Assembly (NCBI GenBank): GCA_040505895.1 | Contig: JBEVXU010000011.1 | Span: 1-64,000 of the forward strand | Origin: Vondammii sp040505895 | Lineage (GTDB): Bacteria; Pseudomonadota; Gammaproteobacteria; Chromatiales; Chromatiaceae | Reading direction: 5' to 3' | Length of the DNA stretch: 64,000 bases | Shown: piece after piece, positions 41,971-50,067 of the stretch | Layout: every line of letters begins with the position of its first letter | Position numbering within the stretch: the stretch's first letter is position 1 | The notes under the pieces: generated by a model | Told to the model about the DNA's origin: nothing | Seen by the model: only the letters and a program-made list of their open reading frames with translations | Database searches by the model: none | Position numbers and translations under genes: made by a program

Positions 41971-43514
41971 TGAGACTAAAATACGTCGGCAGTGCCAAGC
42001 ACAAGCCCAAAGTCATCATCATCAACTGCTTCTCGGATAAGCATCGCGGCACCCGGGGAAGCCCACACTTTGCCCCCCAATCCATGGCACCAGTCTATCT
42101 GGCCGGGGCCTTTCACCCACAGAAAACCGAGCTTTATCTCTACAGTGAATTTTTTTCGGGACCTTTTGAGGATCTGAAAAAACTACAGTGGGCAGATCTG
42201 TTGGTACTCACCGGGGTGAATACAGCCTTTGATAGAATGCGGCAGGTAACAGCCTACGCCAGAACGGTTAACCCCTCTATTCGGGTTGTTATCGGCGGTC
42301 CAGTTGCAAGAGTACTACCCAATCTCTGTGCTCAATACTTCGACGTTGTCTGCACCGGCGATGTCGAGCAGATGGCTGAAGTGGCTGAAGAGCTCTTGGG
42401 GCCCGGCTTCGCTGCGGAGGATATCTTCCCACGCTACGACCTGGTCAATTGGATGCCACTCATCGGTTATGCGGAAACCACCCGCAACTGTAACTTCCGC
42501 TGTTCATTCTGCTCGATGACCGCAGAAGACCGTCCCTTTGAAAATTATGACCTCAGTTTTATGCGCCGCCAGGTAGAGGCGATGGGCTACAAACAGTGCG
42601 TAATGTTCCTTGACCAGAATCTCTTTGGCGGCCCACGTGACCATTTCAAGGCCCGCATGGAGTTGATCCAGGAACTCTATGATGAAAAACGCTTTCGTGG
42701 TTGGTCCGCCCTGGTTACAACCGATTTCTTTAAATCTGATGAGAATATCCAGGCCGCCGCCAACTCGGGCTGCATCGGTTTTTTCAGTGGTGTTGAATCA
42801 TTCAGCCCGGAACAGATTATCGCATTCAACAAACGACAAAATCTGATACTACCCCAGGAACTGGTCATCAGGCGCTGCCTGGAGGCGGGCATGGTTTTTC
42901 ACTACGGCCTGGTCTTTGACCCTGTCGAACGGTCGATAGCAGCATTTAGGGATGAGCTTGATCTGATCGTAAGCAATCCAAGAATCACCCTGCCCTCATT
43001 CCTGACCCTCGCTATACCGCTGATTGGAACGCCGTTGTTCAGAGAGCGCATGGAGGCTGGTGCTTTTCTACAGAACCTTCGTCTGCGAGACATGGATGGT
43101 CGGACACTGATCTACAAAACCAAAGATCCACTGGGTGAGGCTATCCGTTACCTTGAAAAGATGGAGACCGGTCCGATCGACAAAAAACGACTTCTCGCCT
43201 ATGCTGCAAAATTCTTCTGGCGATACAAGGGAACGTTGTCGCGCTGGGCCATGATCAGTGGACTGCTGAACGTAGTCTCCACCGGCATGCCCTCTCTGGG
43301 AACCAATGCCCGGGAGAAGAAGGTACCCCATAAATTGCGAAAACGTACCTTCTGCGCCAATACCGAGCCTCTTGGATCTCTCTATGAGCCGATCATCCAG
43401 ATACCCGAACGGTACCAGGGGCATTTTCAGCCGCTCCTAGTCACTGATGAAAAGGGGGAGTTACACCCTGACTTATGGGATGACCTGGGTGAATCAAAGG
43501 CGGTCGCCATCTAA
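41970..43514 (+). CDS. B12-binding-type radical SAM protein (module 2)
   Basis: 514 residues. The cobalamin-type domain (about 15-140) has GGPVARVLPNL. The radical SAM motif is CNFRCSFC (Cys174, Cys178, Cys181), with FLDQNLFGG, CIGFFSGVESFSPEQI and FHYGLVFDPVERS further along. An extra 130-residue C-terminal region (RRWAMISG-like, FWRYKGTLSRWAMISGL) is typical of hopanoid- or lipid-modifying members. Its start overlaps the membrane P-loop gene and a 7TM-DISM kinase follows after 153 bases. Substrate unknown. Confidence 0.88.
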   Translation: MRLKYVGSAKHKPKVIIINCFSDKHRGTRGSPHFAPQSMAPVYLAGAFHPQKTELYLYSEFFSGPFEDLKKLQWADLLVLTGVNTAFDRMRQVTAYARTVNPSIRVVIGGPVARVLPNLCAQYFDVVCTGDVEQMAEVAEELLGPGFAAEDIFPRYDLVNWMPLIGYAETTRNCNFRCSFCSMTAEDRPFENYDLSFMRRQVEAMGYKQCVMFLDQNLFGGPRDHFKARMELIQELYDEKRFRGWSALVTTDFFKSDENIQAAANSGCIGFFSGVESFSPEQIIAFNKRQNLILPQELVIRRCLEAGMVFHYGLVFDPVERSIAAFRDELDLIVSNPRITLPSFLTLAIPLIGTPLFRERMEAGAFLQNLRLRDMDGRTLIYKTKDPLGEAIRYLEKMETGPIDKKRLLAYAAKFFWRYKGTLSRWAMISGLLNVVSTGMPSLGTNAREKKVPHKLRKRTFCANTEPLGSLYEPIIQIPERYQGHFQPLLVTDEKGELHPDLWDDLGESKAVAI

Positions 43515-43667
43515 GAATTATATGTATAAATAAAAAACCAGGACGAAGGCTAATCACAACTTCCAGAGTACAAACTGCAAAAACATTTTGTCTCTATGCT
43601 ATAAATCGGATAGTTTAGCCGATGATCGATATCGACAAAGAGCCGAAACACAATCAGGATCAGACAA

Positions 43668-46133
43668 ATGTCCGCAGTTGACCAAAAATTCAACGGCCTC
43701 ACAGCGATCCTGTTTCTGCTACTACTGCTCACAGGCAAGGTGACCGCCGCCGAGAGTAGCTTATACAAACTCACATCCTCTTGGCATGCTCCACAAGGAA
43801 TTGCACTATCTAAAGAGGCGGCGGCATGGATCAGACAGTTACCGCAACAGGAAGGAACAGGTTCTGTTTCATGCACTCCGTCTTCTCTGCCGAAACTCGC
43901 TCCAGATAAACCTACCAGTCTATTCAAGCTAACGTCACAACAGCTCACAAATGAAAATATCGTTGTCCACACCAAGGACACAATCACAGAACGTTTCATC
44001 GTTGTGTACTGGTCCGTTGACGGATGCATGCATATCCATGAATCCGGGCGGGCAATCAAACCTGACAGCAGGCAGCAGTTACTCAGCCCTTTTCCATACG
44101 TTCGCACTCACAAGCTCTCACCTGACCGTCCGATCCTGATACTGATTCAGGACAGTAAATCCATTCGGCCCTGGATACAGGCGGGGACTTTTCAACAATT
44201 TCTGCAGCAAAACACCCACGCCTGGGTCACCCTGGGTGGGTATACCGGAATTTTACTGATCCTGTTACTAATTGGGATAGGGTTCGTTATCTGGCAAAAA
44301 AGTGCTCTATCAATCGCATATATCATCTATATCCTTGCGCTACAGTTCTGGCAACTGCAGGCGATGGGTATCGGACCGACACTGATACCATTCTGGCCCG
44401 GCCCAGACTTTTTTCCGCTACTTCAGGCGCTTGCCGTTGCTGGAGTGGTAGCAGGCATCGGCAATGCCGTCACACAATTTCTAAGCCTCAAAGGTTTTTC
44501 GCGCCGAATAATTATTACCGGGGTAATTCTGAGTTGTGGTGGATTCTTGAGTTCAGCCTGGTTCAATGGCGGCTACAAGATTGGCGCCATGCTACTCGCC
44601 CTGTTGGCGATCCTGACACTCTATTTCCTCATTCAGCGTCTGCGGCAAAATCTGCCTGGGGTGCGCTGGTTCTCCCTGGGCCTCATGGCCACCATGATAG
44701 GGGGTGGCCTGCAGGCTTTTTCCGTCGTCAACAGTGGTGTAGGCATGAGTGGAATAACCATCTTTGCCTTTCCGTTAGGCACCGCTTTCGAGTCGACATT
44801 CTGGCTTGTGGCGATGACGATTATCCTGCGCACAGAAAGACAACGCATGCTGAATGAAAAGCTGAAGGCCCAAAAAATTGCTCATGATGCGCTGGCCAAT
44901 GCAAAGGAACGACTTGAAGATGAGGTGATCAAACGCACGCATGAACTACAAATAGCCAAAGAGGAGGCTGTCGAGGCCAACTCGGCCAAGACCCAATTCC
45001 TATCCAATATGAGCCATGAGTTGCGAACACCCCTAAACGCGATCCTTGGATTTTCCACATTGCTGAAAACTGATCAGGCCGTCAAGCTCCCCCCACAGCA
45101 CCGCGAGGGCGTTGAACTGATTCTTGAGTCGGGACGCCACCTGCTGGCATTGATAAACGATATTCTGGATGTCTCAAAGATTGAGGCGGGGGAGCTATCC
45201 ATCAATATCGAGGCTGTATCATTATTCGATGCTCTTGAAGAAACCTTGGCTGTGGTCGAACCCATCGCTGAGCAAAAATCCATTACCCTGCTGACTCCTG
45301 CCGAGCGGGAAGATGGCTGGTTTGTTAGTGGTGATAAAACACGACTTCGACAGATTCTTACCAATCTATTAACCAATGCAATCAAGTACAACAATCCCAA
45401 TGGCTCGGTGACCATCTCTTTGGGGAAAGGAGCAACATCTACAACACTCACCATTGAGGATAATGGCGTAGGTATAGCTCCAGAATTCTTGGAGAAGATC
45501 TTTGCCCCTTTCACCCGTGTCGGCAATCTTGTTGATTGCGTCGAGGGTAGCGGCATAGGACTGGCCATCACAAAAAGATTGGTCAAGTTGATGAATGGAG
45601 AGATTCTGGTAGAGAGCCATCTTGGCGAAGGCTCACGTTTTGAGATCGAACTGTTAACAGAAGATTCCATTTCGATATCGGAACCGAATTTCGAATCTTT
45701 TCAGAAAAGCGGGATTGGCCAATCGGATGATTCCCAGACAAAAGCTGTGCCCAAAAATTCCCTACCCCTCCTTTACATTGAAGATGACCCCACCAACATC
45801 GTTTTCATGAATTATATTATGCAGCGCCGCCCACAGGTGGAGTTGTTCACGGCCATGAATGGGAGAGAGGGTATACGTAGCGCCATTGAACATAAACCAA
45901 AGCTCATACTGGTGGATATGCGCCTACCCGACATCAATGGGTATGAGGTACTACAGGCTCTAAAAGAGAATCAAAGCACCAAGGAAATACCCGTTGTTGC
46001 CGTCAGTGCCAGCATTAAACTGGAAGATATAAAACAGGAACAACTTGACGAGTTTTTGGACTATTTTACTAAACCTGTTGATATCAACCAGATTCTTGCC
46101 GTAGTCGATGATCTGATAGAAAAACAGGATTAA
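43668..46133 (+). CDS. 7TM-DISM-type hybrid histidine kinase (module 2)
   Basis: 821 residues. A signal peptide and an extracytoplasmic region of about 170 residues are followed by a seven-helix membrane domain (about 183-390). A short coiled coil leads to HisKA with His450 in SNMSHELRTPLNAI, then HATPase_c (ILTNLLTNAIKYNN; GSGIGLAI) and a receiver with Asp750 (ILVDMRLPD). Kinase and receiver are very close to those of the 23788-26274 protein; the sensor domain is much less alike and lacks a clear DISMED2 pattern. No output regulator is adjacent. Confidence 0.92.
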   Translation: MSAVDQKFNGLTAILFLLLLLTGKVTAAESSLYKLTSSWHAPQGIALSKEAAAWIRQLPQQEGTGSVSCTPSSLPKLAPDKPTSLFKLTSQQLTNENIVVHTKDTITERFIVVYWSVDGCMHIHESGRAIKPDSRQQLLSPFPYVRTHKLSPDRPILILIQDSKSIRPWIQAGTFQQFLQQNTHAWVTLGGYTGILLILLLIGIGFVIWQKSALSIAYIIYILALQFWQLQAMGIGPTLIPFWPGPDFFPLLQALAVAGVVAGIGNAVTQFLSLKGFSRRIIITGVILSCGGFLSSAWFNGGYKIGAMLLALLAILTLYFLIQRLRQNLPGVRWFSLGLMATMIGGGLQAFSVVNSGVGMSGITIFAFPLGTAFESTFWLVAMTIILRTERQRMLNEKLKAQKIAHDALANAKERLEDEVIKRTHELQIAKEEAVEANSAKTQFLSNMSHELRTPLNAILGFSTLLKTDQAVKLPPQHREGVELILESGRHLLALINDILDVSKIEAGELSINIEAVSLFDALEETLAVVEPIAEQKSITLLTPAEREDGWFVSGDKTRLRQILTNLLTNAIKYNNPNGSVTISLGKGATSTTLTIEDNGVGIAPEFLEKIFAPFTRVGNLVDCVEGSGIGLAITKRLVKLMNGEILVESHLGEGSRFEIELLTEDSISISEPNFESFQKSGIGQSDDSQTKAVPKNSLPLLYIEDDPTNIVFMNYIMQRRPQVELFTAMNGREGIRSAIEHKPKLILVDMRLPDINGYEVLQALKENQSTKEIPVVAVSASIKLEDIKQEQLDEFLDYFTKPVDINQILAVVDDLIEKQD

Positions 46134-46148
46134 AGCAACACCCTCTAC

Positions 46149-48971
46149 TCATAGGCTCTCGTTTCCAGCAAACGGGGCTCTCATTTTAGCTAGATCCGGC
46201 TCACCCAGTTGATCCAGGATAGCGCGACGGGAAGCATCACGCAGTGCCATCGCCGCCGCCCACTCTCTTCCATTGGGCCGCTGGGGTTTGGCAATGTGAA
46301 CCTTGATGTCACCACGATGAGGAAACCACGACTCTGAGCGGAGGATCGAACGGGTTCCCCTGATAATCACCGGCACCACTGGTACACCGGCCTTGGCTGC
46401 CGCAACAAAAGCCCCCATACGAAACGGCATCAGTCCCGGTGTACGGGTCAGGGTACCCTCAGGGAAGTAAAACAGGCGTTCTCTATCAGCCAGCCGTTTT
46501 GCCGTGCGCTCGGCATCGAGCCGCCCCTGTTGCTTGTCGAAGCGCTCGACAAAAGCGGCTCCAATTCGTCGCAGAAAGAGACCGGCAATCCTCTGTTTTG
46601 CCAACTCCGCTTTGGCGACAAAACCGACCGCTTTTGGCAGTACCGCCGCCATCACTATCCCATCCAGATAACTGGCATGATTGGCCACCAGCACGGCGGC
46701 GCCTTCAACTGGCAGCTCGGCTCTGCCTTCCACCCGTAGGCGGTAACCCGCCAGCCGCAGAAAAAGGCGCGCCATTCCCCCCATGATTGACCAGCGACGT
46801 TCAATCCCGGGGATGACCGCCACCAACAGCCACACTGTGGGAGCAAACATCCAGAACAGCAACTGCACATAGCGGCCGTAGAGTTCCTCCCTCAATCGCC
46901 TCTTCAAACGGTGTAGACCGGGCACCAGCGCCGCCGCTGCAAGTCGGACAAACTGCATCCCAACGGTAGCGGTCGCTCGACCAAGCTGCCCCTCTTCATA
47001 TAGCGTCTTCACCGCACCACGCCGAATCTTTCCGCTGGAGGTTTTCAGTACCGTGTGGGGCGGTACCAGAAGCAGTTCATCCGGGGGAAGATCCAGCAGA
47101 TCCAGAGCGACTCCTCTCGCCTGCTCCCGTAACCGTTGCCGCACCATCTCATCGCTCTCCCGGGTTTCGGCCACCAGAATCAGCCGCTCGGTGCCAGAAG
47201 AGGTATCTGCTGAACCGAACAGGGCGACACACCCCTTACGGATGCCGGGTATTCCACCCACCGCCTCTTCCGTCTCATAGGGGTAGAGATTGCGCCCACC
47301 ACGAATAATGATCTCTTTACTGCGGCTGGCGAGATAGAGATCTCCGGCTGCGATATAACCGAGGTCGCCGGTCTCCAACCAATCGCCTGCATAGAGCTTG
47401 CTGCTCTCTTCAGGATTGCGGTAGTAACCCTGGGTGGCGGATGGGCCCTGGAACTGTATCCGACCTTCGCGCCGCTCCGGTAACTCCCTTCCGGCCTGAT
47501 CAACCACTCGAATCTGATAACCGGGCAGCGGCCTACCGCAGGCAACAAGCGCCAGTGACTTCTCACCTTCCACCGCGGGCAACGCCTCACCCGAAGTAAG
47601 AAACCGTTCCCGCCCAATGTGGTCGATAAGCGCTCCCCGTCCCAGCGGGGGAAAAGCGAGCCCCACCGCCGCCTCCGCCAAACCATAGACGGGAGAGAGT
47701 GCACTCTGCTGCAGTCCGTAGGCGGAAAAGCGCTTGGCAAAACGCTCCAGTGTGCGAGGACTTACCGGCTCCGCGCCATTGAATGCCATTCGCCAGCTAG
47801 AGAGATCGAGCCCTTCAATCTCCTCCTCCGAGACCTTGCCGAGACAGAGCTCATAGGCGAAGTTGGGAGCGGCGGAGAGAGTGCCGCGATGATGATGAAT
47901 CGCCCACAGCCAGCGGCTGGGACGGGCCAGAAAGCGCAGCGGCGACATCAGCACCAGCGGTATGGCGTAATAGAGGCTGCCGAGCCAGGCACCGATCAGT
48001 CCCATATCGTGATAGAGGGGCAGCCAACTGATAAAAACATCGCCGCTACCCGCCTCGGTCGCCTCCCCCATGGCACGGATATTGGCCAGCAGGTCGTTAT
48101 GGCTCAGCATCACCCCCTTGGGCTGACCGGTGCTGCCCGAGGTGTACTGAAGAAAGGCGATATCCCCGGCCTCTATCGCCACCCTGTCGGGAACAGCGTC
48201 CTCGCCGGAGAGTGCCTCAACGGTCACTATATCTCTCAGCAGTTCCAGACGGGCGCGTAGCAGACGGGCAACATTCAACGCCTCCGTCACCGTAATCAGC
48301 ACCACACTCCGGGCATTGGCGAGTATCCCGACATGGCGGTTAAGGTGCTCCTCCAGTTGAGAGAGCCGTTGCGGTGGATAGATCGGTACCGGAATGCCCC
48401 CACAAAGGAGCACGGCATAAAAGCTGTAGAGATAGTCACGCCCGGTAGGCAACATGATCGCCACGGTCTGCCCCGGCTGCAACCCAAGCTGTTGCAGTCC
48501 CGCCGCCGCCCGCTGCGCTCCTGCCAGCAGATCGGCATAGCTGATCTCCTCCGGCTCTTCACCCTCACCGTAGAGGTGGATGTGTACCCGCTGGGGGTGT
48601 CGTTGAACATGCCACTGCAAAACTTCCGGCAGCGTCCCGGCATGATGGGGCAAAGTGGCAACCGCCTCCGGCGCCGCCCTACGGGGAACCAGGGACAGTT
48701 CCGGAAGCTTGGACGGTGCGGCGGCAAGGATATCCTGTAACAGATCCGCCACTGTTTCCGCCTCCGCCAACAGGTGTTCCGGCAGATGAATCCCGAAGCC
48801 CTTTTCGATACGCGCAAACAGCTCAACACGGGAGAGGCTGTCAAAGCCTAGATCACGCTCAAGTCCGTCTTCCAGTGTGGCCTTGACCGGCGATTGCGTA
48901 TCCGGGTGCAGTTCACTGATAAAGTGGTCAATCAGTGCCAGCAGTTGGGCCTGGGCCTCGGTGGGTTCCAT
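46149..48971 (-). CDS. ACP / fatty-acyl-AMP ligase / acyltransferase fusion
   Basis: 940 residues in three parts. An acyl carrier domain (1-85) has the phosphopantetheine serine Ser45 in DLGFDSLSRVEL. An adenylating acyl ligase (about 105-640) has YTSGSTGQPKGVMLSH and SGKIRRGAVKTLY. A PlsC-type acyltransferase (about 690-930) has NHASYLDGIVMA (His765) and FPEGTLTRTPG. The protein should activate a carboxylic acid, load it on its own carrier, and transfer it to an alcohol or amine at the membrane. Its start overlaps the ornithine racemase stop by one base, so it is the last gene of the ornithine operon. This is unexpected in that pathway. Confidence 0.9.
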   Translation of the reverse strand: MEPTEAQAQLLALIDHFISELHPDTQSPVKATLEDGLERDLGFDSLSRVELFARIEKGFGIHLPEHLLAEAETVADLLQDILAAAPSKLPELSLVPRRAAPEAVATLPHHAGTLPEVLQWHVQRHPQRVHIHLYGEGEEPEEISYADLLAGAQRAAAGLQQLGLQPGQTVAIMLPTGRDYLYSFYAVLLCGGIPVPIYPPQRLSQLEEHLNRHVGILANARSVVLITVTEALNVARLLRARLELLRDIVTVEALSGEDAVPDRVAIEAGDIAFLQYTSGSTGQPKGVMLSHNDLLANIRAMGEATEAGSGDVFISWLPLYHDMGLIGAWLGSLYYAIPLVLMSPLRFLARPSRWLWAIHHHRGTLSAAPNFAYELCLGKVSEEEIEGLDLSSWRMAFNGAEPVSPRTLERFAKRFSAYGLQQSALSPVYGLAEAAVGLAFPPLGRGALIDHIGRERFLTSGEALPAVEGEKSLALVACGRPLPGYQIRVVDQAGRELPERREGRIQFQGPSATQGYYRNPEESSKLYAGDWLETGDLGYIAAGDLYLASRSKEIIIRGGRNLYPYETEEAVGGIPGIRKGCVALFGSADTSSGTERLILVAETRESDEMVRQRLREQARGVALDLLDLPPDELLLVPPHTVLKTSSGKIRRGAVKTLYEEGQLGRATATVGMQFVRLAAAALVPGLHRLKRRLREELYGRYVQLLFWMFAPTVWLLVAVIPGIERRWSIMGGMARLFLRLAGYRLRVEGRAELPVEGAAVLVANHASYLDGIVMAAVLPKAVGFVAKAELAKQRIAGLFLRRIGAAFVERFDKQQGRLDAERTAKRLADRERLFYFPEGTLTRTPGLMPFRMGAFVAAAKAGVPVVPVIIRGTRSILRSESWFPHRGDIKVHIAKPQRPNGREWAAAMALRDASRRAILDQLGEPDLAKMRAPFAGNESL

Positions 48972-50062
48972 CAGCCCACCGCCAAACCGGCGCCGGTAAG
49001 TGCCATTTTCTTCACATACTCCGAAGTCATCACTGTCAGCAAAGCACTGTAGTTGAGTGAAAAAGTGAGCCTGTCGCCCACCCGGCAGTCTGTCGCACTA
49101 TCGGTAACATCGACAACCAGATAACCACTGGAAGCCCCGATCACCTGCAGCCCCAGATCAAGAGGCGTGATACCGGCGACATCCACATCCTCACGTCCGA
49201 CATTGAGCAGTGCGCGCAACCGCACGCCCCGGTCGCTGAATTTTGGCCGTCCGCCAAAAGCATCCTCACCCTGCCTGCCTGTCGGCTGGGTCGGCTTTCT
49301 CTTCAACTCAAGAATCTCTGCATGGAGCAGAAAGGCATCCTGGTGGGTGTTGGGCCAGGGATTGCGCTTGATCGTCTCTCTTCCCAACAGTATCCCCTCA
49401 CCGATTCGCGCCTGGTTGATTCGTTGGGGCATTTCACCCTGCTGCAGTAGGTCGAGACCACTGGAATTGATGGCGGTGATAGTTTCGAGGGTAATACCAC
49501 AGGCCCGCTCCACCTCCCCGGCCAGAGTGACCAGCCGACCCATATTTTCACTGCTCGGATCAACACCACCAAAACAGGCCAGATTGCTACCGATACCGGC
49601 GATGCGGAGGGCCGGCAGCTTTTGTGTCTCTCTAGCCAACGGGATCAGCTGATCCGGCCAGACTCCTTCACGCAGGTCCCCGAGATCCACCATCAGTATC
49701 ACTTCGTGGGTCCGGCCCGCCCTTGCCGCCGCCGTGGAAAGAGCAGCCAATACAGACAGCTCCGAGTTGAGGCTTCGATCCACCAGTCGCACCACCTCAT
49801 CGACGGCGGAGAGAGGCGGTATACGTAGCAACAGATAGTCACTCTCTATACCCGCCTCTTGCATGCGGCGGATATTTTCAAAGCGCGAATCGGCAATACC
49901 GTCCACTCCCCCCCGCAACATCGCCTCAGCCACTTGCGGATGGCCGCAGGTGGCCTTGGTGACACCGTAGACACCGATACCACTCTGCCTACACAAGGAG
50001 ACGATAGTACGACTATTGTGCTCAATCTTCTCCAGATCGATAGTGAGATAGGGCGTCTCCAT
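48971..50062 (-). CDS. orr: Alanine/ornithine racemase family PLP enzyme
   Basis: 363 residues of the alanine racemase-like fold, with PLP lysine Lys36 in YGVTKATCGHP, GIADSRFENIRRM, and the C-terminal VGDRLTFSLNYSALLTVMTSEYV. It interconverts L- and D-ornithine, feeding the D-ornithine aminomutase encoded just upstream. A small insertion (PTQPTGRQGEDAF) near residue 260 is unusual. Gaps of five bases to oraE and a one-base overlap with the following ligase mark a tight operon. Confidence 0.92.
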   Translation of the reverse strand: METPYLTIDLEKIEHNSRTIVSLCRQSGIGVYGVTKATCGHPQVAEAMLRGGVDGIADSRFENIRRMQEAGIESDYLLLRIPPLSAVDEVVRLVDRSLNSELSVLAALSTAAARAGRTHEVILMVDLGDLREGVWPDQLIPLARETQKLPALRIAGIGSNLACFGGVDPSSENMGRLVTLAGEVERACGITLETITAINSSGLDLLQQGEMPQRINQARIGEGILLGRETIKRNPWPNTHQDAFLLHAEILELKRKPTQPTGRQGEDAFGGRPKFSDRGVRLRALLNVGREDVDVAGITPLDLGLQVIGASSGYLVVDVTDSATDCRVGDRLTFSLNYSALLTVMTSEYVKKMALTGAGLAVG

Positions 50063-50067
50063 AGCGG

